Shown: piece by piece, positions 7,495-16,271 of the stretch
How the letters are laid out: each line of letters starts with the position of its first letter
Position numbering within the stretch: position 1 is the stretch's first letter
From: Sphingobium faniae
Lineage (GTDB): Bacteria; Pseudomonadota; Alphaproteobacteria; Sphingomonadales; Sphingomonadaceae
Assembly: GCA_900100475.1 (NCBI GenBank)
Contig: FMTU01000007.1
Coordinates: 186,001-250,000 of the forward strand
Length of the DNA stretch: 64,000 bases
Direction: 5' to 3'
Notes under the pieces: generated by a model
Told to the model about the DNA's origin: nothing
Databases searched by the model: none
What the model saw: only the letters and a program-made list of their open reading frames with translations
Program-made: the position numbers and the translations under genes

Positions 7495-10400
7495 GTGAGC
7501 CAATCCGCCGCTCTTCTTTCGCCGCTTGGACAAGCCGCGCTTTCCTATGCGCGCCGGGGTTGGCCGGTCTTCCCATGCCGGGAAAAGACCGAGATCGTCG
7601 AGACGTTCGGCGGCAGGAAGCGCGAACTCAAGGCCAAAGCCCCCTATGGCGGTAGCGGCGTCAAGGACGCCACGATCGACGAGGCTGTCATCAAGGGCTG
7701 GTGGCGCCGGTGGCCCAACGCGATGATCGGCCTCGCCATGGGGCATAACGGCCTGTTCGCGCTCGATTTCGATCCCCGGATCGATGAGGAGACGGGCGAG
7801 ATCTTCACGCTCGACGGCATGAAGGCGGCGCTGGTCGAGCAGATGGGATGCGACCTGCCCCGCAGTCTGACAGCGACGACGCAGAGCGGCGGCGTCCATG
7901 TCTATCTGTTGCAGCCATCCGACGGAGGCGAACCGATCCGCAATCGCGGAAACCTGCCCCGACATGTCGATGTGCGGGGGCTTGGCGGCTATGTGATCGC
8001 TCCGCCGAGCGTCCTCTATCACGATGACGGCAGCGAGGGTCGCTATGACTGGCTGTCGAACCGGCATGACGATCCGGTCGATGCACCGGCCCCGCTGGTC
8101 GGGATATTGCGATCGAAGGGGAAGAAGACATCGGCCGGGCGTGCGCCATCCTCGCCAGCGACGCCGCGGGGTGACAGCGCGCCCTCCCGCCCGGCCGATG
8201 CCAGCCAGGCCGAATATGACGCCATCCGCAAATACGGGCTCTCCGCGCTGGAGGAGGAATGCCGCCTGATCCGGTCTGCCCCGAGCGGCGCCCGGAATGC
8301 CCAGCTTAATGGGAGCGCGTTCAACATCGCCACGCTGGTTGCGTCGAAGCCCTTCCCCGCCGTGGACGCCCGTTTCGCCCGCTCCGCGATCGAGGCGGCA
8401 GCGCGCGACAATCCCGGCGACGATGATGATCGCCAGCTTATCGCCACCATCGACAGCGGCTGGACCGCCGGGGAGGACACTCCCCGCGACCTGACCAACG
8501 TCGCGACGCGCGCGCGCCAGCGCGCGGAGCGTCCGCATCGATCTTCCCGCGCCGCTTCCCCTCCGGCCTCCGCCCCTCTCCGTTCGACTGATTATGGCGA
8601 GCCAAGCTCCCAAGAGGGAGGGGAAGCGCGTCAAAACGAGAAAAGGGGGGACGGGGACGCCATAGACCCGGCCCTGACGCTGAAGTGCGCGCACTACCCG
8701 ATGACGGACCTGGGCAATCTCGAACGCTTCCTTGCCCGTTATGGCGCCGATTTCCTGTGCGTGGCGGCGTGGGCGGAAAGCTCATCGTCACCGGGCTATA
8801 TCGCGTGGGACAAGACCCGCTGGAACCGCAGCATGGCCGACGCGCTGTTCGGGATCGCCGCGCAGAAGATGGTGCGGTTGATCCAGGAGGAAGCCGATTT
8901 CATCCGCGCGAGCGGCGTGCCGTTCCCGCCCGAGGAAGGCGACCTGCCCGATCCCGACGAAGGGTGCGAAGACGTCAATCCGGATGAGGATACGGCGGAG
9001 AGTGATGATCCCGGCGCGGCTGAGAAGGCTTTCCTGAAAGCGGAGGCGAAGCGTCAGGCGCGGCGAAGCTCGCAATGGTATCTCCAGCGCCATCTGGCCC
9101 GGCAAACGCGGCATGACGGGCCGCGCCACGACTATATCCATCAGATCAAGAGCAATGGCGACATCGTGCTCTATTCCGACAAGCTGGCGGCATGGGGCCG
9201 CACATCGGAAAGTTCCGGTCATATCGAGTGTCTGCGAAAGCTCGCCCCGCCGCGTCTGTCGGCCCGGCCGGAGGATTTCGACGCCGATCCGCTGGCGCTC
9301 AACGTCCAGAACGGGACGCTGATCTTCCACCGGCCTGGTGGCGGCGAGCCCGCGCGCGTCGAGCTGCGCGAGCATCGGCGCGAGGACAGGATCACGAAGA
9401 TCGCGCGCGCGATCTACGACCCGACCGCTGGCTGTCCGCAATTCAACGCCTTCCTACAGAAGGTCCAGCCCGCCGACGATATGCGCGAATGGCTGAAAAG
9501 CTGGTCGGGCTATAATGCGCTGGGCATCGCCGACGCGCAGGTCATGGCCCTGTTCTATGGCGAAGGATCGAACGGCAAGGGCGTATGGGTCCAGACGCAT
9601 GCACATATCCTTGGCGACTATGCCTGGGCAACGGGCATCGAGACGTTCATGGACAGCGGCTTCAAGCGCAATGGCGGCGGTCCTTCGCCGCACCTTGCCG
9701 CCCTTGCGGGCCGCCGCATGGTCTATGCCAATGAGCCGGAGGATAATTCGAAATTCTCCGACGGGCTCGTCAAATCGCTCACGTCCGACGAGCCTATCGG
9801 CGGCGTGCGCGAGCTATACGGCCCCGCCTTCGAACTGCTCATCACCTTCACCAACACGGTCATGGCGAACAATCTGCCGCGCATCGGGACCGATTTCGGC
9901 ATCCGACGGCGTATGCAGGTGGTGCCGTGGACCATCATCATCCCCAAGGATCAGCAGGACCCCTTGCTGAAGGCGAAGTTGCGCGACGAAATGTCGGGCA
10001 TTCTCAACCAGATGATCCAAGGCGCGCTCGCCTATCTGACCGACGGGCTCACCATGCCAGAGGCGATGGTCGAGGCGACGCAGGCTTATCATGAAGACAA
10101 CGACCTGCTCGGCCAGTTCCTGGCCATGTGCGTCGCGCGCGATCCCGGCAGCATGGTCGGTTCCACCGCGCTGCACGAGCTGTTCGTCGCGTGGCAGACA
10201 TGGTCGGGCAACCTGCCCCAGACCGGCAAGGCGTGGTCGACCAAGAAGCTGCGGCAGGAAATGGAGCGCAAGAGCTTCCGCATCAACAAGTCCAGCACGA
10301 TGAAGTGGCAGGATATCGTCCTGCGCTTCGACCGCTACGATTTCCTTGACGAAGGCGGCAAGCCGGTCGAGCGCGATCTGCCGCCGCCGCGCCACGTCGA

Positions 10401-10512
10401 CAAGCCGTCCGCTGGCGCGCCTGCCGGTGCTCCGCCGACGGACGGCGCGCCCCCCATTCCCCCCTCGGCCATGCCTCCGTCGAGCTTAGACGACGACGAT
10501 TTGCCGCCATGA
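7495..10512 (+). CDS. Phage primase-polymerase / P4-type primase-helicase
   Basis: A 1005-residue replication protein starting at GTG (7495) after a GGGGGG tract. Residues 10-210 match the bifunctional primase/polymerase N-terminal domain (GWPVFPCREK, then AMGHNGLFALDFDP with the acidic pair, and GGVHVYLL). A variable linker follows. Residues about 440-980 correspond to the D5/P4-family C-terminal helicase. The P-loop is GEGSNGKG at 689-696, with downstream MVYANEPEDNSKFSD and later TFTNTVMANNLP sensor-like motifs. It would prime and unwind the phage origin. The canonical Ser/Thr after the P-loop Lys is Gly here. The C-terminal tail is proline- and alanine-rich, ending DDDDLPP, which might mimic an SSB tail. 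Confidence 0.9.
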   Translation: MSQSAALLSPLGQAALSYARRGWPVFPCREKTEIVETFGGRKRELKAKAPYGGSGVKDATIDEAVIKGWWRRWPNAMIGLAMGHNGLFALDFDPRIDEETGEIFTLDGMKAALVEQMGCDLPRSLTATTQSGGVHVYLLQPSDGGEPIRNRGNLPRHVDVRGLGGYVIAPPSVLYHDDGSEGRYDWLSNRHDDPVDAPAPLVGILRSKGKKTSAGRAPSSPATPRGDSAPSRPADASQAEYDAIRKYGLSALEEECRLIRSAPSGARNAQLNGSAFNIATLVASKPFPAVDARFARSAIEAAARDNPGDDDDRQLIATIDSGWTAGEDTPRDLTNVATRARQRAERPHRSSRAASPPASAPLRSTDYGEPSSQEGGEARQNEKRGDGDAIDPALTLKCAHYPMTDLGNLERFLARYGADFLCVAAWAESSSSPGYIAWDKTRWNRSMADALFGIAAQKMVRLIQEEADFIRASGVPFPPEEGDLPDPDEGCEDVNPDEDTAESDDPGAAEKAFLKAEAKRQARRSSQWYLQRHLARQTRHDGPRHDYIHQIKSNGDIVLYSDKLAAWGRTSESSGHIECLRKLAPPRLSARPEDFDADPLALNVQNGTLIFHRPGGGEPARVELREHRREDRITKIARAIYDPTAGCPQFNAFLQKVQPADDMREWLKSWSGYNALGIADAQVMALFYGEGSNGKGVWVQTHAHILGDYAWATGIETFMDSGFKRNGGGPSPHLAALAGRRMVYANEPEDNSKFSDGLVKSLTSDEPIGGVRELYGPAFELLITFTNTVMANNLPRIGTDFGIRRRMQVVPWTIIIPKDQQDPLLKAKLRDEMSGILNQMIQGALAYLTDGLTMPEAMVEATQAYHEDNDLLGQFLAMCVARDPGSMVGSTALHELFVAWQTWSGNLPQTGKAWSTKKLRQEMERKSFRINKSSTMKWQDIVLRFDRYDFLDEGGKPVERDLPPPRHVDKPSAGAPAGAPPTDGAPPIPPSAMPPSSLDDDDLPP

Positions 10513-10772
10513 TCCTCCCTCTCTCCCAACTGCGGGAGGGTCGTTGATCCTCATTTTTCGCAGTTTTCCGCGAGTTTGGGAGCTTGCGGGAGTTTGGGAG
10601 GGAAATCGAGCAAATCCCACGGGTGCGTGCACGGGCGCGCGTAACACATGCGCGCAGGCGCGCGCGAACTTCTTAGGATAATCCTCCCATGCTCCCACAC
10701 GACGAACAACCTATTGATGTTATTACTATTCTTCCTCCCATATCTCCCTCCCAAGAGAGGGAGGAAGGGAGG
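10513..10772. other. Non-coding region after primase; possible replication origin
   Basis: This 260-bp stretch has no convincing gene. It holds several GGGAG/CGGGAG repeats around 10540-10605 (for example GGGAGCTTGCGGGAGTTTGG) with complementary CTCCC blocks near 10515-10530 and 10735-10755. A run of alternating GC-rich palindromic bits (GCGCGC, TGCGCGCA) sits around 10625-10670. An AT-rich patch lies at 10705-10735. Iterated repeats beside an AT-rich patch next to a primase-helicase gene are typical of phage origins. No experimental or family evidence fixes it here. Confidence 0.35.
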
Positions 10773-11231
10773 ATGTATAGTTTTGCCGATGTGGAGGAGC
10801 GGCTTGTCGAGGCGATGCTGGTGATGCGGCGGCTGTCGGACAGGGAAGCGGGATGGCTGCGGGTCAAGGCCAGTTGGCCGGACATTGTCGGCGAACCCGA
10901 GCCCGGCGACTATGACGCGCGCGGTTATCTTGGCAACAGTTCCGACATTCCGCTGCGCCCCCTGCCCGCCACGCGCAATGATATCGCAATGATGGAGGAA
11001 GCCTTCGCCTGGGTGATGGCGGCCAAGGCGGAGGATCGGCGGTTGATCGCGCTCGCCATTGGCGCGCTCGCGCGGGGCGAAAAGCGGGTGCCGTGGATGC
11101 GATTACGCAAGCCGATGGGGATCAAGCTGGGCGCGCACGGGCTTCGCAAGCGTTATGATCGGGCGATGCATCAGGTTGTCAAAGCCGCAAACCAAGGATT
11201 GCTGCGGCCTACCGCATGTCAAACACTTTAA
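10773..11231 (+). CDS. DUF6362-like protein, candidate late regulator
   Basis: The ATG at 10773 is chosen because GAGGAAGGGAGG directly precedes it. An in-frame upstream start at 10689 would add a charged, poorly protein-like leader. The 152-residue product begins FADVEERLVEAMLVMRRLS and contains VKASWPDIVGEPEPGDYDARG, matching my recollection of the DUF6362 family of sphingomonad phages. The C-terminal 50 residues (RKPMGIKLGAHGLRKRYDRAM) look like a helix-turn-helix of the sigma-region-4/RinA type. Its place at the end of the early region, just before HNH and terminase genes, fits an activator of late transcription. That role is inference. Confidence 0.6.
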   Translation: MYSFADVEERLVEAMLVMRRLSDREAGWLRVKASWPDIVGEPEPGDYDARGYLGNSSDIPLRPLPATRNDIAMMEEAFAWVMAAKAEDRRLIALAIGALARGEKRVPWMRLRKPMGIKLGAHGLRKRYDRAMHQVVKAANQGLLRPTACQTL

Positions 11232-11337
11232 GTTACGGTTCGATAATAATGTTTGTCCACTTCTCCCCCTGTTTCGGCCTATAGATATCTACGCTTGGGG
11301 CAGGCTTATGGCTGTTCAGAGCATCCTCTCCTAAACC

Positions 11338-11379
11338 TGACAACGTCCCGTCTGGCCCTTGCCTTGCGGGGCGTTGTCA
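11338..11379. terminator. Imperfect hairpin between early and late regions
   Basis: TGACAACG at 11338-11345 pairs exactly with CGTTGTCA at 11372-11379. The stem extends inward through a G-U position to CCCG/CGGG, leaving a loop of about 16 bases. A short TTTG follows. It could terminate early transcription or be a structural element upstream of the packaging genes. Lack of a proper U-run keeps confidence low. Confidence 0.4.
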
Positions 11380-11395
11380 TTTGTGGGCGCATTCG

Positions 11396-11710
11396 ATGGG
11401 CAGGCTCAAATCTCTTGGCTCCCGCCTCGGCAGGATGCCCGCGAAGGTGAGGGCCGCGCCCAAGGTGGTCGAAGGGTTCTACTCTTCGCCCGCATGGCGT
11501 GGGTTGGTGGCTGATCGCAAGCGCGATCCCGATTATCAACTGGCTCGCCAGCGGGCAAAGCCGGGTGAGCGGATGATCCTCGATCACAAGGTCGAGCGGA
11601 AGGATGGCGGCGCGGATCTCGATCCGGCCAATACGGAATGGCTGACCAACTCCGAACATCAGCGCAAGACCGCGAAGGCGCGGGCGGCGCGGGCGCAGGG
11701 TCGGGCCTGA
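11396..11710 (+). CDS. HNH endonuclease (packaging-associated)
   Basis: A 104-residue protein. The ATG at 11396 is chosen inside a longer frame opening with TTG at 11381. The core has FYSSPAWRGLVADRKR, then DHKVERKDGGADLDPANTEWL and SEHQRKTAKA: the D-H, N and H residues of a betabeta-alpha-metal HNH nuclease. The usual CxxC zinc pairs are missing, so this is a compact version. In HK97-like cos phages an HNH protein encoded next to terminase is needed for cohesive-end cleavage. The order HNH, small terminase, large terminase, portal here matches that arrangement. Confidence 0.85.
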   Translation: MGRLKSLGSRLGRMPAKVRAAPKVVEGFYSSPAWRGLVADRKRDPDYQLARQRAKPGERMILDHKVERKDGGADLDPANTEWLTNSEHQRKTAKARAARAQGRA

Positions 11711-11739
11711 AGATATTCATGCGAAAGCCGTGGAAGGTG

Positions 11740-11810
11740 GGCGCTCCAACGTCCGGCGGTGAGTAGGCCCAGCCCGAGGGCGGCAGACGGCAGACCGGCG
11801 CTCCAACGTC
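11740..11810. repeat. Two 14-bp direct repeats before small terminase; candidate cos/TerS sites
   Basis: GGCGCTCCAACGTC occurs exactly at 11740-11753 and again at 11797-11810, start-to-start 57 bp. Each is followed by a GGC-rich segment. They sit in a 210-bp gap between the HNH and small-terminase genes, the usual location of cos and terminase-binding sites. A run of eight G followed by more G-triplets lies at about 11845-11880. The functional reading is inferred from position. Confidence 0.5.
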
Positions 11811-11920
11811 GGGCAGGCGGTGGGAGCCCGCCACCTTCATCGTCAAGGGGGGGGTGGGTCAAAAGTCTGGAGGGGTAAGGCCACCATCACCGCCGCCCCT
11901 CTCACGCGGAGATTTTTTTC

Positions 11921-12376
11921 ATGTCGGAATGGGATTTTGACCTCTTGGGCGATCCCATCCCCGAGGGTTGGGGCAAGCGCGGGCGACCGCCGCATGTGCC
12001 TACGGACGAAAACCGTAGGAAAGTCATGGTGTTGGCGGCGTTCGATAAAAACGAGGAGCAGATAGCTGCCGCCCTTTCGATCACGCCGCCGACGTTGCGG
12101 AAGTATTATTTTCGTGAACTGCGTTCTCGGCTCGAAGCGCGCCAGCGGCTGGAAGGCAAGCTGCTCGCCTCGCTCCTGACGGAGGTCGACAAGGGTAATG
12201 TGTCCGCCGTCGACAAGCTCTGGAAACGGCTCGACCGTCACGACCTGGCGACCGGCACCATCGCGCGTCCTGCAAAACCGGCGAAGGCGCCAAAGCTCGG
12301 CAAGAAGGCTCAGGCCGTCGCCGATGCACAGGATGCACATAAAGGGAACGAATGGGGCAGCCTGCTGAAGCACTGA
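11921..12376 (+). CDS. Terminase small subunit
   Basis: A 151-residue protein preceded by GGAG at suitable spacing. Residues 15-75 hold a homeodomain-like helix-turn-helix (NRRKVMVLAAFDKNEEQIAA, then LSITPPTLRKYYFRELRSRL), as in small terminase subunits that recognise the packaging site. A helical middle section and a Lys/Ala-rich C-terminus follow. Its last 25 bases overlap the start of the large terminase, the normal genetic pairing. Confidence 0.8.
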   Translation: MSEWDFDLLGDPIPEGWGKRGRPPHVPTDENRRKVMVLAAFDKNEEQIAAALSITPPTLRKYYFRELRSRLEARQRLEGKLLASLLTEVDKGNVSAVDKLWKRLDRHDLATGTIARPAKPAKAPKLGKKAQAVADAQDAHKGNEWGSLLKH

Positions 12377-14112
12377 GCTGGGACTTTGCCTGTCCAGACT
12401 GGGCGGAGCGTCTGAGCGAGGGGCGTTCCCTGTTGCCGGACCTGCCGCTGGACGATGAGGAAGCCGGGCGGGCGGTTGCCATCTTCAACAAGCTGCACCT
12501 GCCGGACGTGCCGGGGCAGCCGACGATGGAGGAAGCGGCAGGCGAATGGGCGCGGGATATCGTGCGCGCCATCTTCGGGTCTATGGTCGATGGCCAGCGG
12601 ATGGTCCGTGAAGTCTTCGTCCAAGTGCCGAAGAAGAACGCCAAGACCACGAACGGCGCGGCAATCGGTGTCACTGCGCTGCTGATGAATGAACGGCCTC
12701 GCGCTGAATTCGTGCTGGTCGGACCGACACAGGAAATTGCGGATACTGCGTTCCAGCAGGCGTCCGGCATGATCGATGCGGACCCGTATCTGAAACAGCG
12801 GTTCCATGTGCAGGAACATCTGAAGACGATCTTCGACCGGGTCACGAAGGCGAAGCTGAAGATCAAAACCTTCGACATGAAGGTCGCCACCGGATCAAAG
12901 CCGGTGATGGTGCTGATCGACGAGCTGCACCTGATGGGATCGATCAGCTATGCACAGCGGGTTATCGGCCAGCTGCGCGGCGGCATGATCGCCAACCCGG
13001 AAGCGTTCCTGGTCGTCATCACGACGCAGAGCGACGAACCGCCAGCGGGCGTGTTCAAGCTGGAGCTGGATTATGCCCGCGCCGTGCGCGACGGGCGAGT
13101 ATCGAATGCCCGCGTGCTGCCGATGCTCTATGAGTTCCCGGAGACCATGCAGGCCGATCCGGCGAAGCCTTGGCGCGATCCCGCAAACTGGCACATGGTG
13201 CTGCCGAATCTGGGCCTGTCGATCACGATAGAGCGCCTAGTCGAAGAATATGAACAGGCGCGGGACAAGGGCGAGGAAGAGGAGCGTCGCTGGGCATCCC
13301 AGCATCTCAATGTGCAGATCGGCCTGGCGCTCCATACCGACCGCTGGCGTGGAACGGACTATTGGGAGCAATGCGCCGATACGGCGCTTACGCTCGACGA
13401 GCTGCTGGCGCGCTGCGAGGTTGTTGTGGCGGGCATCGACGGCGGCGGTCTGGACGATCTGTTCGCGCTGTGCATCGCGGGACGGGAGCGGGAAACGAAG
13501 CGCTGGCTCTACTGGTTTCGCGCATGGGCTCAGCCAGATGTGCTGAAGCGCAAGGAAATCGCGCCGCGCCTGCTGGATTTCGAGAAGGATGGCGACCTGC
13601 TCATCATCGGCCATAATGGCGGACCGCCGCTCGATGATGAAGATATGCACGAGCCGCCGCCAGAGCTCCTGGCGGAAGAACAGGATATCGCCGACATCGT
13701 CGCCATTATCAAACGGGTGAAGGAGGCGGGTCTTTTCCCGGATCAGGGAGCGGTGGGTCTGGACCCGCAAGGCGTCGGTGCGCTGGTCGATTCGCTTGCC
13801 GATATCGGCATGGTCCATCCGCAAGTCGTCGGCGTCAGCCAGGGCTTTCGCCTCGCTTCCGCCGTCTGGTCGCTGGAGCGCAAACTGAAGCACCGCATGG
13901 CCGTCCATTGCGGTTCGCCGCTCATCAACTGGTGTGTCGGCAATGCCAAGGCGGAGCAAAGAGGCAATGCCGTGCTGATCACGAAACAGGCCGCGGGCAA
14001 GGCGAAGATCGATCCGCTGATCGCGGGATTGAACGCGACCAAGCTGTTGGAAAGCAATCCGGCGGCCAACGGACCATCGGTCTATGACCAGCGCGGCGCG
14101 CGCATTCTTTGA
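12352..14112 (+). CDS. terL: Terminase large subunit (HK97 type)
   Basis: A 586-residue packaging motor. The ATPase has Walker A PKKNAKT at about 93-99 and Walker B VLIDELH at 187-193, plus an ITTQS coupling motif. The RNase H-like nuclease begins with VVAGIDGGGLDD near 365 and includes GLDPQGVGAL later. Lengths and motif spacing fit HK97-like large terminases. An unusual insertion around residues 415-450 carries GHNGGPPLDD (420-429) followed by an acidic proline-rich stretch between nuclease strands. The gene overlaps the small subunit and precedes portal, completing a standard packaging module. Confidence 0.95.
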   Translation: MGQPAEALSWDFACPDWAERLSEGRSLLPDLPLDDEEAGRAVAIFNKLHLPDVPGQPTMEEAAGEWARDIVRAIFGSMVDGQRMVREVFVQVPKKNAKTTNGAAIGVTALLMNERPRAEFVLVGPTQEIADTAFQQASGMIDADPYLKQRFHVQEHLKTIFDRVTKAKLKIKTFDMKVATGSKPVMVLIDELHLMGSISYAQRVIGQLRGGMIANPEAFLVVITTQSDEPPAGVFKLELDYARAVRDGRVSNARVLPMLYEFPETMQADPAKPWRDPANWHMVLPNLGLSITIERLVEEYEQARDKGEEEERRWASQHLNVQIGLALHTDRWRGTDYWEQCADTALTLDELLARCEVVVAGIDGGGLDDLFALCIAGRERETKRWLYWFRAWAQPDVLKRKEIAPRLLDFEKDGDLLIIGHNGGPPLDDEDMHEPPPELLAEEQDIADIVAIIKRVKEAGLFPDQGAVGLDPQGVGALVDSLADIGMVHPQVVGVSQGFRLASAVWSLERKLKHRMAVHCGSPLINWCVGNAKAEQRGNAVLITKQAAGKAKIDPLIAGLNATKLLESNPAANGPSVYDQRGARIL

Positions 14113-14121
14113 GGATATGGA

Positions 14122-15387
14122 ATGAGCTTTTGGGACATCCTTCTCGGGCGTGCGCCGGAGGCGGGAAGTCCGCGTGCGTCTGCCATTCCTGACGGCGGCA
14201 TCGTCATTACGTCGCCGGCAGAACTGGAAGCCGCGCTTCGGGGCGAACCGACGGCCACGGGTGAAGTCGTGACGCCGGAAACGGCCCTTCGCGTCGGGGC
14301 AGTTTTTGGATGCATTCGCCTGATTGCGGGCAAGGTGGCCACCTTGCCGCTGGATGTAAACCGCCGCGTCGATGACCGCACGCGGGTCGAGGCATCCGAT
14401 ACGGCGATGTGGGAATTGATGCGCCGCCGACCCAATCGCTGGCAGCGGCCTGCCCAATTCAAGCGCATGTTGCAGGCCCATGTGTTGCTGCGCGGCAACG
14501 GCTACGCGCTGAAATCGGTTTCGCGGGGCGAGGTGCGCGAACTTGTCCCGCTTCATCCCGATCGCGTGACAGTGCGTCAGCTCGACAATCTGGAACTGGA
14601 ATATGACGTGGTGCGCCGCAACGGGAGCCGGATCACGGTTCCCCAGTCGGAAATGTTCCACCTCTATGGCCTGACGCTGAACGGCTATTGCGGGGTCAGT
14701 CCTCTTACCTTTGCACGCGAGACGATCGGGCAGGCGCGGGCGCGGGACCGTCAGGTCGCCGGCACGTTCAAAAATGGCGCCCGTCCGTCCGGCGCGGTGT
14801 CCATGCCCGATGGCAAGAAGCTGAGCGACAATGCCTATAATAACCTTCAGCGGTCGCTGGATGAGTTCCGGGCAGGTGGCGAACGAGACGGCGGCGTGCT
14901 GTTGCTGGAAGAAGGGTTGAAATGGGAAACCATCTCACTCAGCCCGACCGACTTGCAGTGGATTGAGGCGCAGAAATTGTCCCGGTCAGAGATCTGCATG
15001 TTTTTCGGCGTCCCGCCGTCAATGATCGGCGACAATAGCGGGAGCGATTCGAACTGGGGGACCGGCCTTCAGCAGAAGTCGGATGGGTTCGGCGCCTATA
15101 CGCTGGATGACCACCTGGTCATGTGGGAAGAAGAGATCGGCGCAATGATCTCCGATCCCAGGATCTATGCCCGCTTCAATCGCGCCGCCATGGTGCGAAC
15201 AGACATCAAGACGCGCAACGCCGCCTATGTGCAGGCGCTTCAGTGGGGATGGATGTCCCCCAATGAGGTCCGCGCGCTGGAAGACATGAACCCGCGCGAG
15301 GGCGGTGACATCTACTATCCCCCGCCGAACACGGCCGGAAAGGCCAGCGGCCCAACGCAGAAGGACGACGATGATGACGATGCGTAA
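14122..15387 (+). CDS. HK97-family portal protein
   Basis: A 421-residue portal starting at ATG 14122 after GAGGATATGG. Typical portal segments are visible: ALRVGAVFGCIRLIAGKVAT near the N-terminus, LLRGNGYALKSV, FHLYGLTLNGYCGVSPL, and LSRSEICMFFGVPPSMIGD with WGTGLQQKSDGFGAYTL in the C-terminal half. It forms the dodecameric DNA channel at one capsid vertex and binds the terminase. The tail ends in an Asp run. Its end overlaps the start of the head protease by 17 bases. Confidence 0.95.
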   Translation: MSFWDILLGRAPEAGSPRASAIPDGGIVITSPAELEAALRGEPTATGEVVTPETALRVGAVFGCIRLIAGKVATLPLDVNRRVDDRTRVEASDTAMWELMRRRPNRWQRPAQFKRMLQAHVLLRGNGYALKSVSRGEVRELVPLHPDRVTVRQLDNLELEYDVVRRNGSRITVPQSEMFHLYGLTLNGYCGVSPLTFARETIGQARARDRQVAGTFKNGARPSGAVSMPDGKKLSDNAYNNLQRSLDEFRAGGERDGGVLLLEEGLKWETISLSPTDLQWIEAQKLSRSEICMFFGVPPSMIGDNSGSDSNWGTGLQQKSDGFGAYTLDDHLVMWEEEIGAMISDPRIYARFNRAAMVRTDIKTRNAAYVQALQWGWMSPNEVRALEDMNPREGGDIYYPPPNTAGKASGPTQKDDDDDDA

Positions 15388-16258
15388 CGCGCCGCGCGTG
15401 TTCGCCAGTGCGCGCCCTGGCGCGCTGCCCCTGCCCGCCGACCGCAAATTGCAGGCATTCACGCCTGCCAATGTGCTGGATCGCCATGGCGATACCGCCG
15501 CCGGCGTGCGGGCCGTGATGCAGGGCGACAATGTCATCACCATGTTCGACAGCATCGGGGAGGATTACTGGACCGGGGGCGGCGTGACCGCGAAGAAGGT
15601 CCAGGCACAGCTGCGCGCCATCGGCGACCGCGACGTCGAAGTGCATATCAACAGCTATGGCGGCGACATGTTCGAGGGTATCGCTGTCTATAATGTCCTT
15701 CGGGAGCATCCCAAGTCCATCACAGTAAAGGTGATGGGTATGGCGGCGTCCGCCGCATCGATCATCGCCATGGCGGGCGACCGGATCGAGATCGGCGCGG
15801 CGAGCTTCCTGATGATCCATAATTGCTGGGTCATTGCGGTCGGCAACCGGCACGACATGGCCGAAACCGCTGAATGGCTGGAGCCGTTCGACGGCGCCAT
15901 GGCAGATGTTTATGCCGCGCGGTCCGGGGGCGAGCGGGAGCAGATCGTCAAATGGATGGATGGCGAGACGTTCATGTCCGGCAGCGTTGCAGTGGATCGC
16001 GGCTTTGCCGACGCTCTCCTGCCCGCCGACCAGCTCACGACCGATGAAGACGCACAGGCGGAAGATCGGTCCATCAATGAACTCAGGGCCATGGAACTGG
16101 CCCTCGTAGCATCGGGCATGACGCGCACACAGGCGCGCGCCCGTATCCGCAATCTCAAGGGCACGCCAGGCGCTGCCTCTGACCAGGACATCACGCCGGG
16201 CGCTGATGGCCGCAAGATGACTGAGGCCCTGTCCGGGCTCCTTGCCACCCTCTCTTAA
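15371..16258 (+). CDS. ClpP-like head maturation protease
   Basis: Start taken at ATG 15371, within the end of the portal gene; ATGs at 15374 and 15380 are close alternatives. The 295-residue product has the Clp-protease fold: VEVHINSYGGDMFEGIAVYN, then the serine loop MGMAASAASIIAMAG and the histidine ASFLMIHNCW. It cleaves the capsid precursor during maturation in HK97-like heads. The C-terminal 80 residues are charged and may act as a scaffold-like extension. It lies directly upstream of the capsid gene, the standard order. Confidence 0.92.
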   Translation: MMTMRNAPRVFASARPGALPLPADRKLQAFTPANVLDRHGDTAAGVRAVMQGDNVITMFDSIGEDYWTGGGVTAKKVQAQLRAIGDRDVEVHINSYGGDMFEGIAVYNVLREHPKSITVKVMGMAASAASIIAMAGDRIEIGAASFLMIHNCWVIAVGNRHDMAETAEWLEPFDGAMADVYAARSGGEREQIVKWMDGETFMSGSVAVDRGFADALLPADQLTTDEDAQAEDRSINELRAMELALVASGMTRTQARARIRNLKGTPGAASDQDITPGADGRKMTEALSGLLATLS

Positions 16259-16271
16259 CCGGAGACCTGTC

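Noticed and set aside
7183-8694. Long minus-strand open frame (503 codons)
   Set aside because: Antisense to the SSB and primase genes, with no domain signature or ribosome site.
13237-14661. Long minus-strand open frame (474 codons)
   Set aside because: Antisense to terminase and portal genes, both firmly identified.
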